Assembly (NCBI RefSeq): GCF_032818155.1
Contig: NZ_CP102589.1
Location: 3,520,001 to 3,584,000, forward strand
Reading direction: 5' to 3'
Source: Niallia taxi
Lineage (GTDB): Bacteria > Bacillota > Bacilli > Bacillales > Cytobacillaceae
Length of the DNA stretch: 64,000 nucleotides
Made by a program: the position numbers and the translations under genes. The notes under the pieces were generated by a model. That model saw nothing but the letters and a program-made list of their open reading frames with translations, had not been told where the DNA came from and ran no database searches. Below are positions 51,582 through 60,346 of the stretch, one piece after another (positions within the stretch are counted from its first letter, which is position 1; every line of letters starts with the position of its first letter).

Positions 51582-51915
51582 AAGAGGCTGGGACAAAACA
51601 AAAGATAAGCTTCTAAACACGAATAATAGAATTACAACTAAATTTGAAAAATGAAGGTTGTGTCTAAATAGAATGTTGAGTTAAAGTTAGTTCGTTTCAT
51701 TGCGCTACACCCACTCGCTTTCCGCGGGGAGGAAGCTGAGCCTCCTCGTCTACGCCTGCGGGGTCTCATCCTTTCCTCTATTTCCCTTAGTAGTCGAGTG
51801 GCCTCCGCTCCATTCCACTAAAAACTAAAAAACAAAAAAAGCCGAACTATTTAATCATGGTCGATTAAGTAGTTCGGTCTTTAAGCTGGTTCACATACTT
51901 ACGTCCCAGCCTCTT
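51582..51915. repeat. 334-bp MITE-like intergenic repeat
   Basis: Perfect 13-bp terminal inverted repeats AAGAGGCTGGGAC (51582-51594) and GTCCCAGCCTCTT (51903-51915) bound the region. Inside are a GC-rich block CGCTTTCCGCGGGGAGG with further GCCTCCTCG and GCCTGCGGGGTCTC pieces, which I recall as a widespread repeat in Bacillus genomes, and a 15-bp hairpin CCGAACTATTTAATC/GATTAAGTAGTTCGG (51842-51877). No coding capacity. The outer and inner hairpins may also terminate transcription of the permease and the PAP2 gene. Confidence 0.75.
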
Positions 51916-51929
51916 CGACTTTTCTTCCC

Positions 51930-52586
51930 TTATTGCCCTGCTTTGCCTCTTTTGTTCAGCCTTACCTTTACTATTTCATAAAGTGTAATCCATAAGAATA
52001 GACAGATAAGTCCTAATGTATAGCCGCCAATTATATCTGATGGATAATGTGCACCAAGGACAATTCTGCTTATGCCAATAAGTAACACAAATAAGAATGC
52101 TACTGCAGCAACAATCCATCTCTGTGCTTTATTTTTCAAGCCGCTTGCGATTAAATAGGCAATAAACATATACAGGATAAAACCTACCATTGCATGCCCG
52201 CTTGGGAAGCTCATGCTGTCTGCATCGGTAATTTCATGAAAGGATGGTCTTGGGCGGGCGACAGCTTCTTTAATAATTTTATTAAATTCATTGCCAAGTC
52301 CGACACTAAGTACAAATGCAGCCATTCCTGCATAGTCTCTTCTTCTAATCCAAAGCCAGGCGATCACAACAATGGCGATTGCCCCAATGCCTATTTTGTC
52401 GCCAAATTCAGAAATAAATTTGAAAAAACTGTGGGAATTGTCTGGAAACAAATTAATGAGAGCATTTTGCACACCCTCATCAAAAAATAGGTTTTTTTCA
52501 TTTTTCACAATTGAAATAGTATAAATTAAAATTACAAACGATAATACCACTAAAGCCAATGCTGTTTTTGAGTTCTTGATTCTCAT
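51930..52586 (-). CDS. PAP2-family phosphatase
   Basis: This 218-residue membrane phosphatase has six helices and the three PAP2 motifs on the outer face: KEAVARPRP, SFPSGHAM and SRIVLGAHYPSDIIGG, all with intact catalytic residues. Members dephosphorylate undecaprenyl pyrophosphate (BcrC type) or phosphatidyl phosphates (YodM type). ATG 52586 follows AGGTGGAGGAAGAA. The undecaprenyl versus lipid substrate is not decidable. It is 72 bp downstream of ecsC in the same direction. Confidence 0.88.
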   Translation of the reverse strand: MRIKNSKTALALVVLSFVILIYTISIVKNEKNLFFDEGVQNALINLFPDNSHSFFKFISEFGDKIGIGAIAIVVIAWLWIRRRDYAGMAAFVLSVGLGNEFNKIIKEAVARPRPSFHEITDADSMSFPSGHAMVGFILYMFIAYLIASGLKNKAQRWIVAAVAFLFVLLIGISRIVLGAHYPSDIIGGYTLGLICLFLWITLYEIVKVRLNKRGKAGQ

Positions 52587-52658
52587 TTCTTCCTCCACCT
52601 GCTAATATCTTTTAATGCCTATTTTATCAAAAGCTGCGTTTAATGAGAATATGCATCA

Positions 52659-53414
52659 TTACAGAAGTTTTGGGCTTTCTCCCTCTATAAGCAGATTATC
52701 GCTAGTGTTATCCAAATGTCTGATACGATAGCAATTTTTTGCCGTTTCCCCAAGCTGTTCTAAAAGATTATAATTAGCCACTGCACCAACTGCTGCACCA
52801 ATGATTGGAACAAGCTGCAATAGCTTCACAAAATCAATATAATCCCTGTATTCTTGCTGAAGCTCCTGCCAATCGAGCTTGAGCACCTCTGCTTTCTTTT
52901 CTTCCCAGTTTTCAATAATGTCGAGTAGGTATGGCTTTCTTCCTTCACTGGAGAATGCGAGCTGAAAAACATACAGAAGAAATACCCTCTCTTCATATTC
53001 TTCTGGATCATGGCCATACAATGCTGCAGACTCCATTAAAAACTTCATTTTAATCGCTAGAAGCAATGGGAAGTCTGCCAATCCGACGAGGATTCCGCCT
53101 GCCCCGGTTCCAGCCCCCTCAACGGCTGCAGCTTTTTGGAACTGAGCGATTTTCTTTTCCATTTCTTTATCCATTTCGATAATGGTTCTGTTTGTGTTAA
53201 CAGGCCTTTTGGTTATTTTATTTGTGCCAGCAAGTGTTGCTGTTATCATTTGTTTAATCGCTTCTGTTATAACTTGGTGGACTTTAGCAGGAATATAGCC
53301 ATTCATTTTATTCTGTGCCTTTTTGGACACCCGATTTAGCATAGACGGCCTCTTCAAAATTCGTCGCTTCCAGTCCTTTACCTCCATCATGGCAATGCTC
53401 TCATTTTCCTTCAT
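52659..53414 (-). CDS. ecsC: EcsC family protein
   Basis: This 251-residue protein is the third ecs gene. EcsC-family features: a hydrophobic glycine-rich segment AVEGAGTGAGGILVGLADFP (about 97-116), LLLAIKMKFLMESAALYG and LLQLVPIIGAAVGAVANYNLL near the C-terminus. It is probably peripheral to the membrane, with unknown role. In B. subtilis, ecsC follows ecsAB but is not needed for their phenotypes. A terminator separates it from ecsB here, so it has its own promoter in the 100-bp gap. Confidence 0.88.
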   Translation of the reverse strand: MKENESIAMMEVKDWKRRILKRPSMLNRVSKKAQNKMNGYIPAKVHQVITEAIKQMITATLAGTNKITKRPVNTNRTIIEMDKEMEKKIAQFQKAAAVEGAGTGAGGILVGLADFPLLLAIKMKFLMESAALYGHDPEEYEERVFLLYVFQLAFSSEGRKPYLLDIIENWEEKKAEVLKLDWQELQQEYRDYIDFVKLLQLVPIIGAAVGAVANYNLLEQLGETAKNCYRIRHLDNTSDNLLIEGESPKLL

Positions 53415-53509
53415 ATATTTCGCCCCTTTAAATATGCCTTACATTTGTCTCTCCTTCCTATACATACGTATTATTCCTCTATTTGTTCCCTTTCTTCATC
53501 ACTTTCACC

Positions 53510-53536
53510 ATAAAAAAAACTCCCAAAAGGGAGTTT
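53510..53536 (-). terminator. Terminator of ecsAB
   Basis: On the minus strand AAAACTCCC and GGGAGTTTT arms with loop TTTT are followed by TTTT. Confidence 0.85.
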
Positions 53537-53550
53537 TCGAAAAGCCGACA

Positions 53551-54768
53551 TTAAGCCTGCAGTTTTTTGCTCATATAAAGGGCCACAAATAAATAAGTGA
53601 AAATGATGCTGGCAACCAGCGTCATAAGTCCCATTGTCCAATCTCCTTTTATCGCTATTACAGCAGACAAAATAATTCCTTGTACAGAAAGTATGGAAGA
53701 GATTGTCTTTTTAAAGGACGCTTTACGAAGATCAATCGACAGCGGGTACAGATTAATCCATAGCTTGTCCTGGTAAGCATTCCATAACGGCATAAGCTGA
53801 AGACCTGTCAAATATAAAAATAGAACAGCAAGCAATACCTGCCCCACTCCAAAGGAAAGGAAAAATAATGCTATTCCTCCTATTACGGTAAGCCTCACAG
53901 AAAGACCTAAATAATCTCCTGAGCGGAAGTAGGTTCTCCAATAAAGATTAGAAAAAACAAGTTGCTGACTATAGCCAATTCGATTTACGAATACATCCAA
54001 CAGCTTTCTTCTTTTTATACGGTTACGTAAATGAGGAACGTCTGTGAACATATTTGCTAATTGGTAAAAGCCTGCCATGCGCTTTTCATCCTGTGCAATC
54101 AAAAACTCCCATTTGATCCCCAGCTTGCTTGTCGCCTTCTGGTAATAGAAGAATAGAAGCGCCAAAATAACTAGGACAGCTACTACAAACAACGGTGACG
54201 CATTCGAAAACAGTAAAAAAAGAATGACAAAGTTTATGCAAAATCGAATAAGTGAATCTGCTATATGGTGACTCGTATTAACATAATGCTGAACATGCCA
54301 GCGTATCAGTATGTTTATTCCCTTAACGATACTTAATAAAAGGAAGAAATACCAAAATGATTCGAATTTTCCTTCATTCACTCTTGCATAAAGCGGCATT
54401 AATAAACCAAGCCCCATAAGTAGCAGGTAGACTTGAAATATAAAGCTTAAAAGCAAACAATTAAGAAAGTACTTTTTCATCCTGGACTCTACAGGAATCA
54501 AAAATATTCTGTCAGCATCCTTTAAGAACGTATAGATCGGGCTTTTCGTTACGAGTAACGAAAGCAATATTGCCATAATCCAAGCAACAGGGAACCCTGA
54601 AGGAATGCTTTTCAGCCATTCCTGATAATAATAAGCGCCAGCTCCTAGCAGAAATACAAGCACAAGAACTAAATGTCCATTAAGGATATATCGTAAATAT
54701 TGGGTATATTCCTTCACCGTGGAGTTTATCCTGTCCCTCCACAGCTGCTTTTCACTGAATTCAATCAT
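53551..54768 (-). CDS. ecsB: ABC transporter membrane subunit EcsB
   Basis: This 405-residue membrane protein is the partner of EcsA. Several helices in two groups (about 20-160 and 280-400) are separated by a cytoplasmic loop with LRNRIKRRKLLDVFVNR. It begins MIEFSEKQLWRDRIN, as EcsB does. ATG 54768 overlaps the ecsA end by 8 bp, with AAAGGAAGAGAG as ribosome site; the open frame extends 37 codons upstream within ecsA and is ignored. The Ecs transporter is required in B. subtilis for proper intramembrane proteolysis by RasP, secretion and competence; its transported substrate has been linked to peptides. Confidence 0.9.
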   Translation of the reverse strand: MIEFSEKQLWRDRINSTVKEYTQYLRYILNGHLVLVLVFLLGAGAYYYQEWLKSIPSGFPVAWIMAILLSLLVTKSPIYTFLKDADRIFLIPVESRMKKYFLNCLLLSFIFQVYLLLMGLGLLMPLYARVNEGKFESFWYFFLLLSIVKGINILIRWHVQHYVNTSHHIADSLIRFCINFVILFLLFSNASPLFVVAVLVILALLFFYYQKATSKLGIKWEFLIAQDEKRMAGFYQLANMFTDVPHLRNRIKRRKLLDVFVNRIGYSQQLVFSNLYWRTYFRSGDYLGLSVRLTVIGGIALFFLSFGVGQVLLAVLFLYLTGLQLMPLWNAYQDKLWINLYPLSIDLRKASFKKTISSILSVQGIILSAVIAIKGDWTMGLMTLVASIIFTYLFVALYMSKKLQA

Positions 54769-55501
54769 GGCTCTCTTCCTTTGTAAGCCTAATGTAAATA
54801 TCATCAAGTGTTGCATCAGGCATTTGGAATTCCCTTTTAAGCTCATCCATTGTCCCAGCACATTTGATTTTCCCTTCATGAAGGATGATAATTCTGTCGC
54901 AATATCTCTCTGCTGTTGCGAGAATATGTGTCGACATTAAAATACCAGCTCCCTCTTCCTTCATTTTCTTCATCATATCTAAAAGTGATTGAATCCCAAG
55001 TGGATCTAGTCCAACAAAAGGCTCATCGACTATGTAAAGAGATGGCTGAACCAAAAAAGCACACATAATCATGACCTTTTGCTTCATCCCCTTGGAAAAA
55101 TGGGCAGGAAACCATTTAAGTCTTTTTTCCATTCTAAATTCCTTCAAAAGCTTAGGCATTCTTGTTTTGTATTGCTCCTCTGAAATACCGTATGCCATCG
55201 CAGTCATTTTTAAATGTTCTTCTAATGTAAGTTCATCATATAAAATCGGAGTTTCTGGTACAAAAGTAAATTGCTTACGGTATCCATCCTTGTCTTTTTC
55301 AAAGGTGCTCCCATTTATTTGTATTTCCCCTTTATGTGGTTCCATCAGCCCAATAATGTGGCGGATTGTCGTACTCTTCCCAGCCCCATTCAATCCAATT
55401 AAACCGACTATTTCATTTGAATCAATGGAAAAGGAAATATCCTTTAAAACCGGGTTCCGAGTATAGCCACCCGTTAAATTCTTCACTTCTAAAAGCGCCA
55501 T
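54761..55501 (-). CDS. ecsA: ABC transporter ATPase EcsA
   Basis: This 246-residue ATP-binding subunit has Walker A GLNGAGKST, Q-loop FVPETPILYDELT, signature FSKGMKQKVMI, Walker B LYIVDEPFVGLDP and switch His in MSTHILATAERYC. The length (247 in B. subtilis) and neighbours ecsB, ecsC and the divergent hit gene identify EcsA. ATG 55501 follows TTGGAGGTACGTATTCA. Mutants of the B. subtilis gene are defective in exoenzyme secretion, sporulation and competence. Confidence 0.93.
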   Translation of the reverse strand: MALLEVKNLTGGYTRNPVLKDISFSIDSNEIVGLIGLNGAGKSTTIRHIIGLMEPHKGEIQINGSTFEKDKDGYRKQFTFVPETPILYDELTLEEHLKMTAMAYGISEEQYKTRMPKLLKEFRMEKRLKWFPAHFSKGMKQKVMIMCAFLVQPSLYIVDEPFVGLDPLGIQSLLDMMKKMKEEGAGILMSTHILATAERYCDRIIILHEGKIKCAGTMDELKREFQMPDATLDDIYIRLTKEESHD

Positions 55502-55627
55502 TGAATACGTACCTCCAAGTTTGTATTATCTATATTTTAACAACAATTAACGTTAAATTGAAATTTTTCAACAGCTTTTATTTTTTTTGTGTATATATAT
55601 CCTTCAAAGCGGACATTCTATTTATTG

Positions 55628-56055
55628 AAGGGGAGCACCACTTAAATATTGTTGAAAACATTCAATAATAAAAATGAGGTGTTTGCAAAAGATTATTTTC
55701 TGAAATAATCCAACTGAAACTTCCATTCGTTCACAACAAGGGGATGGTTAGCTTGCATTATTTGTTAAGTATGCCAGAAGATCAATACACCGGTAGTTGC
55801 TTATCCAAGTAGTTATTATTTCCATTACGGAATGAGGTGTGGTGTCGCAGACTGTCATCTATTCTTTATACGTTAACCAACATATAAAGACCTAAATTAA
55901 GGGGATGGTTCGTTTGAACAATGATCGATTTTTCTCATAGAAAACAAATCATTATTAAATGAGGTGTTTATCAAAGAGAATGACCTTTAACAGAACGCAA
56001 TAAGAAGTTCCTCTTCAACGAGGCAGGATCTCTTGATCCTGTCTCTGTTTTTTTG
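55628..56055 (+). repeat. Alternating repeat array with terminator between ecsA and hit (possible RNA gene)
   Basis: Two motifs alternate on the plus strand. Motif B, AAGGGGATGGTTnGnTTG, is at 55738 and 55899, with a degenerate copy AAGGGGAGCACCACTT at 55628. Motif A, AATGAGGTGT(TT), is at 55673, 55831 and 55958. So there are three B-A pairs, spaced about 45-95 bp. Each later copy contains an ATG opening a tiny frame: A copies read MRC and end after 9 to 14 residues (55674-55703, 55832-55876, 55959-56003); B copies read MV and end after 22 and 11 residues (55744-55812, 55905-55940). The array ends at an intrinsic terminator, implying plus-strand transcription. Each copy also contains a Shine-Dalgarno-like GGGGATG or GAGGTG. 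I do not recognise the family. Confidence 0.6.
56020..56055 (+). terminator. Terminator behind the repeat array
   Basis: GAGGCAGGATC and GATCCTGTCTC pair over 11 bp (one G-U) with loop TCTT, followed by TG and seven T. No protein gene ends here on the plus strand. Confidence 0.9.
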
Positions 56056-56145
56056 TTTAATAAAAGCTGTTAGAACAATCTCCTCTGCTTTTTCTATCGG
56101 CTATGATAAAATATATAGAAAACAATTGGAAAAGGAGAATTTTTA

Positions 56146-56565
56146 ATGAGCGATTGTATTTTCTGTAAGATTGTCGCAGGAGAAATTCCTGCAAAAAAAG
56201 TATTTGAAAATGAGCATGTTGTTGCTTTTTTAGATATTAGCCAAGTGACTAAAGGACATACTTTAGTCATTCCGAAAACTCATGTTAAGGATATTTATGA
56301 ATTGACACCAGAAATCGCGAAAAATCTGTTCGAAGTTGTTCCTTCCATCGCAAATGGAATTAAGGAAGCTTTTGAACCAGTCGGCCTTAATACATTGAAC
56401 AATAATGGCGAAAAAGCAGGCCAATCTGTTTTCCATTACCATATGCATCTTATCCCTCGATACGGGAAAGGCGATGGCTTTGGAGCAGTCTGGAAAACAA
56501 ACTTTGATGCGTATTCAGACGAGCAGCTTGTCCAAATTGCTGCAGACATTAAGGAAAAGCTGTAA
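56146..56565 (+). CDS. hit: HIT-family nucleotide hydrolase Hit
   Basis: This 139-residue histidine-triad protein has the HYHMHLIPR triad at about residue 98 with the expected NGEKAGQSVFHYH lead-in. An N-terminal zinc-like motif CIFCKIVAGEIP is intact. HIT proteins of the HinT group hydrolyse nucleoside phosphoramidates and aminoacyl-adenylates. ATG 56146 follows AAAGGAGAA. The position divergent from ecsA is as in B. subtilis (yhaE). Confidence 0.93.
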   Translation: MSDCIFCKIVAGEIPAKKVFENEHVVAFLDISQVTKGHTLVIPKTHVKDIYELTPEIAKNLFEVVPSIANGIKEAFEPVGLNTLNNNGEKAGQSVFHYHMHLIPRYGKGDGFGAVWKTNFDAYSDEQLVQIAADIKEKL

Positions 56566-56691
56566 AGAAAAATACAAAAAAATTTTCTACATAAAAAAGC
56601 TATTGGATAATAGCTTCACGAAATCGCTATCCATGAATTTCACAAGAGGTTTCATGATGTAACCGCACTTAAATTATTTTTTTAGTGTAAC

Positions 56692-56730
56692 AAAGGCAGC
56701 CCTTACCTCAAGTATGGCTGTCTTTTTTTA
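56692..56730 (+). terminator. Probable terminator between hit and serC
   Basis: AAGGCAGCC and GGCTGTCTT arms with a 14-nt loop, followed by five T. The gap upstream (56566-56690) shows no gene. Confidence 0.75.
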
Positions 56731-56800
56731 TCTGTACAAATCATCACAATTTGTTAGTATAAGGGTAAACTTCGTCTACAGAGCACAAGGGGGAAAAAAT

Positions 56801-57880
56801 ATGAAACGCGCATATAATTTTAACGCTGGTCCTGCAGCACTTCCAGAATGGGTATTGCAGGAGGCACAAAAAAGCTGGATGGATTTCAACAATACAGGCA
56901 TGTCTGTAATGGAGCTTAGCCATCGCAGCAAGGATTATGAAGGAGTCCATAATGAGGCTAAGGCTTTGCTTGCATCCCTGCTTTCTATCCCGGAAGATTA
57001 CGAAATTCTTTTCCTCCAAGGCGGTGCAAGTCTGCAATTTACAATGGTGCCAATGAACCTTTTGGATAACGGTCAAACTGGCTATTACGCACTTACTGGT
57101 GTGTGGGCAGAAAAGGCACTTAAGGAAGCAGCTAAAATTGGAAAAACAGAAATTGCTGCTTCAAGTAAGGATGATAACTATACGTATATTCCTGAAGCAG
57201 GCGAAATTCAAGTTCCAGAAAATGCAGCTTATCTTCATATTACAAGCAATAACACTATTTATGGAACACAATGGCAATCCTTCCCGACTGGATTTAAGGT
57301 TCCAGTGGTTGCAGATATGTCCAGTGATATCTTAAGCACACCTATAGATGTCAAAAACTTTGACATTATCTATGCAGGCGCCCAAAAGAATCTTGGACCA
57401 TCTGGTGTTACTGTCGTCATTATAAAAAAGGAGCTTATTAAAAAGAATTCAGCATTGCCTACAATGTTAAGCTATGAAACACATGCTAGCAGTAATTCCT
57501 TATTTAATACACCGCCAACCTTAGCCATTTATTTATTGTCCCTTGTGCTTAAGTGGGCAGAAAATCAAGGTGGTCTTGAAGCTATTGCTGCGATTAACAA
57601 TAAAAAAGCAGAAACATTATATAACGTCATCGACAATAGCAACGGTTTTTATAATGGACATGCAGCTAAAAACAGCCGCTCTAAAATGAATGTAACATTC
57701 ACATTGCAATCAGACGAATTAACAAAAAGATTTTTGGAAGAAGCAAAACAAGCTGGTTTTGTTGGACTGAACGGACATAGGTCTATCGGTGGATGCAGAG
57801 CGTCCATCTATAATGCAGTGCCGTTAGAGCATGTGGAAGCCCTCGCTGAATTTATGAAAACTTTTCAGCAAAACGCTTAA
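56801..57880 (+). CDS. serC: Phosphoserine aminotransferase SerC
   Basis: This 359-residue PLP enzyme converts 3-phosphohydroxypyruvate and glutamate to phosphoserine. Family start YNFNAGPAALPEWVL, PLP-contacting ILFLQGGASLQF, TSNNTIYGTQ and the Schiff-base lysine in YAGAQKNLGPSG (about residue 196) are all present; the C-terminus has GLNGHRSIGGCRASIYNA. ATG 56801 follows AAGGGGGAAAAAAT; the open frame extends further only as a leader. In B. subtilis serC lies close to hit and yhaH, as here. Confidence 0.93.
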   Translation: MKRAYNFNAGPAALPEWVLQEAQKSWMDFNNTGMSVMELSHRSKDYEGVHNEAKALLASLLSIPEDYEILFLQGGASLQFTMVPMNLLDNGQTGYYALTGVWAEKALKEAAKIGKTEIAASSKDDNYTYIPEAGEIQVPENAAYLHITSNNTIYGTQWQSFPTGFKVPVVADMSSDILSTPIDVKNFDIIYAGAQKNLGPSGVTVVIIKKELIKKNSALPTMLSYETHASSNSLFNTPPTLAIYLLSLVLKWAENQGGLEAIAAINNKKAETLYNVIDNSNGFYNGHAAKNSRSKMNVTFTLQSDELTKRFLEEAKQAGFVGLNGHRSIGGCRASIYNAVPLEHVEALAEFMKTFQQNA

Positions 57881-57893
57881 AAACAAGTATCTT

Positions 57894-57922
57894 TAGCAGA
57901 TAGAATCCTCTATCTGCTTTTG
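57894..57922 (+). terminator. Terminator of serC
   Basis: AGCAGATAGA and TCTATCTGCT arms, loop ATCC, followed by TTTGTTGTT. Confidence 0.8.
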
Positions 57923-58003
57923 TTGTTGGACTTACAAATCCATATATATGTAAAACAATAGTAAAATAAGCTATAATGAGAAAAAAAAGACGAGGTGAAC
58001 AAG

Positions 58004-58363
58004 ATGAGTGGAAAAACATTTTTATCAGGATTTATCATAGGCGGTCTTGCAGCAGCAGCAGCAACTATATTCACAACACCTGTATCTGGCAAGGAAGCAA
58101 GAAAGGTGTGTGTGGACAATAGTAAGGCCTTCTTAAAAGAATTTAAGGATTTAAAAGAAGACCTTATTGAAATTAAAGAAAGCATTGCAACTGCCAGCAA
58201 AGAAGGCAAAAATGTCATCGGCACCTTCGTTGACGATATAAAAGTTGCCTTGGAGCAATGGAAAATAGAGATTAAACCACACCAAGAACAGCTAAAAATC
58301 GAGTTAAACGAAATTGAAAAAACAGTATCCGAATTAGAAAACGACTTAAAACAGCAGCAATAA
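58004..58363 (+). CDS. yhaH: YtxH-domain protein YhaH
   Basis: This 119-residue protein starts with a glycine-rich hydrophobic helix (TFLSGFIIGGLAAAAATIF, about 5-24) followed by TPVSGKEARK, the typical YtxH-family hallmark, then an Lys/Glu-rich coiled coil (about 45-119). It is probably membrane-anchored with the coil outside or peripheral. YhaH in B. subtilis is adjacent to hpr and stress-induced. ATG 58004 follows GACGAGGTGAACAAG; a TATAAT at 57972-57977 is a likely -10. Confidence 0.85.
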   Translation: MSGKTFLSGFIIGGLAAAAATIFTTPVSGKEARKVCVDNSKAFLKEFKDLKEDLIEIKESIATASKEGKNVIGTFVDDIKVALEQWKIEIKPHQEQLKIELNEIEKTVSELENDLKQQQ

Positions 58364-58370
58364 CACAAAA

Positions 58371-58405
58371 AGAGAGGAAACCTAACACGGCTTCCTCTCC
58401 TTTTA
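58371..58405 (+). terminator. Terminator of yhaH
   Basis: AGAGAGGAA and TTCCTCTCC(T) arms with an 11-nt loop, followed by TTTT. Confidence 0.75.
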
Positions 58406-58882
58406 TTACCTCCCTAATAATCCACTTAACCATGTTAAATATCCTAACATAAAAATCACTATTTTTAGAAAAAATAAATATACGCATATAGTAAATACGG
58501 AAACTCATGTTAGAAAAAAAATTTCAAATTAGGATTCTGATTTTTCTTACAACTTATTTCTTATTCATTTCTAAAATCGATATTTTTAGAGTATAAAAAT
58601 ATTCAATGACATAACTATTCTATTTCGTAATTAATCTCTCGCTAAAAACCTTCAATTCAAGCTGTTCGCTCCACTTAAAAAGTCACCCACTTTAGAACGT
58701 TAATGTGTAGAATCCATGTATAAAAAGGGTGAATTTTTATTTGAAATGAAAAATATTTATACGATAAAACGTTTTCTTTCAAAAAATATGCTTATTTCTA
58801 AAAATTTCGCTTATTTTTTCTTTATTAATTTTTGTTTTATTGGCATAATGATTATAGATAATAGAAAAGTAGGTGAATAGAT
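58406..58882 (+). other. AT-rich hpr upstream region
   Basis: 477 bp without a plausible gene. TATTTTTAGA occurs twice in direct orientation (58460-58469, 58581-58590), and TCTAAAAAT once in inverse (58797-58805); these could be regulator sites or chance in AT-rich DNA. The hpr promoter must lie here. Confidence 0.45.
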
Positions 58883-59458
58883 TTGGGGATGAATGAAAAA
58901 GAATGCTCAATGAAGGAAGCTTTAATGTTTACTCAAAGAGTAGGACAACTCAGTAAAGCACTATGGAAGTCGATTGAAAAGGACTGGCAGAATTGGATTA
59001 AGCCGTATGACCTTAATATTAACGAACATCATATTTTATGGATAGCCTATCAATTAAATGGCGCCTCCATATCAGATGTGGCGAACTTCGGGGTAATGCA
59101 TGTCTCAACAGCCTTTAACTTCTCCAAGAAGCTGGAGGAAAGGGGTTTGCTCCAGTTCTCAAAAAAAGAAAATGATAAACGGAACACATATGTGTGTCTG
59201 ACAGAAAAAGGCGAGCAAATGTTTTTAAGCATTATGGAAGAGTATAACCCAGAAAACAGTTCTGCTTACTCTGCTGCTTTGCCGATTAAAAACTTATATG
59301 GAAAATTTCCTGAATTACTGGAAATGATGACAATTGTTAAGAATATTTATGGAGAAAACTTCATGGAAATATTCGAAAAATCCTTCAGCAATATTGAAGA
59401 CACTTTTGTTGAACAAAACGGGCAGCTTAAACATAAAGAACCGGCGCCTATGAAGTAA
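58883..59458 (+). CDS. hpr: Transition-state regulator Hpr (ScoC), MarR family
   Basis: This 191-residue winged-helix repressor is nearly identical to B. subtilis Hpr over long runs ([59 protein letters not shown], and NDKRNTYV). Hpr represses extracellular protease genes and affects sporulation and motility; it does so as a MarR-type dimer. Start TTG 58883 lies 8 nt after AGGTGA; ATG 58889 is the alternative. It is followed by a terminator. Confidence 0.94.
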   Translation: MGMNEKECSMKEALMFTQRVGQLSKALWKSIEKDWQNWIKPYDLNINEHHILWIAYQLNGASISDVANFGVMHVSTAFNFSKKLEERGLLQFSKKENDKRNTYVCLTEKGEQMFLSIMEEYNPENSSAYSAALPIKNLYGKFPELLEMMTIVKNIYGENFMEIFEKSFSNIEDTFVEQNGQLKHKEPAPMK

Positions 59459-59487
59459 TAAACCGATACTCGTAAATGGGATAAAAG

Positions 59488-59527
59488 AAAAAAAAAAGAT
59501 GAGACGCTGTCTTATCTTTTTTTGTTT
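59488..59527 (+). terminator. Terminator of hpr
   Basis: AAAGATGAGAC and GTCTTATCTTT form a stem with a CTGT-like loop, one G-U, and long A/T flanks. Confidence 0.85.
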
Positions 59528-59643
59528 TAACAGACCAGTAAATATTCAAAAACAACTATTGATTTTTTACCCTTTTCGTCGTAAAGTAGCATGGTGAGTT
59601 TTATTAAATTAGAAAATTTCTCCTAACGGAGGGTGATTAGAAT

Positions 59644-60189
59644 ATGAATTGCTGGAAGACAATCAATTTTCATAAACAGTACGGCTTTCAACGCATACTA
59701 TTTATGTCTTCCTTGACAATGGTTTTTACTTTTTTGTTCCTTTATACTCCGACAATTGCACTTTTTGGGCATAACGGCTTAAACGATAACTACTTTTTTA
59801 CATTTGTAGCAGCGTTCCTGCTCGTTTATCCTGTTCATAAACTGCTTCACTTTTTACCGGTTGTACACTTAGGCAAAAAAATTAAAAAGTCCATTGATGT
59901 TCACGGCCGTATTTTCCCGTTAATTTGCATACGGGCAATCGACCCAATTGGAAAAGTTAATTTTATCTTTGCTTTAATTATGCCAATGCTTGTTATTAAC
60001 AGTGTATTGATCATTTGCTGCTTCCTTTTTTCCCATTATGTTCATTATTTCTTGATTATTTTCGCTTATCATTTTGGCATGTGTGTACCGGACTTTATTC
60101 GCATTAAAAGCCTATGGAAGTCACCTAAGTCTTGTTATGTGGAAGAAAATGAGGACGGCATTGAAATTTTGGTGAGTAATGTCAGCTAA
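59644..60189 (+). CDS. DUF3267 membrane protein with degenerate zinc motif
   Basis: This 181-residue protein has four membrane helices. DUF3267 members are putative membrane zincin metalloproteases with a HExxH motif in the second helix. The matching place here reads VHKLLHFLP (about residue 76), in which Glu is replaced by Lys, so classic zinc protease chemistry is doubtful. The last part PDFIRIKSLWKSPKSCYVEE follows the family C-terminal pattern (a basic segment with a proline and an acidic end). It is probably the YhaJ-type gene beside hpr. ATG 59644 follows CGGAGGGTGATTAGAAT. Confidence 0.72.
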   Translation: MNCWKTINFHKQYGFQRILFMSSLTMVFTFLFLYTPTIALFGHNGLNDNYFFTFVAAFLLVYPVHKLLHFLPVVHLGKKIKKSIDVHGRIFPLICIRAIDPIGKVNFIFALIMPMLVINSVLIICCFLFSHYVHYFLIIFAYHFGMCVPDFIRIKSLWKSPKSCYVEENEDGIEILVSNVS

Positions 60190-60346
60190 TGCTTGATGCA
60201 AATAAACTAATTGGACATACGATAATAAAGGAATGAAAAGGATGCATGTATTTAACTGACAAATCATAGGATATAATACTATCTTTTTATTCCTTAATTT
60301 GATATTGTAAGTATCATACAACAATTCTGTCTAAAGGAGGGAATCA

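Noticed and set aside
51600..51900. CRISPR-like repeats in the GC-rich intergenic block
   Set aside because: The blocks differ in length and are not regularly spaced; the structure is of inverted, not spaced direct, repeats.
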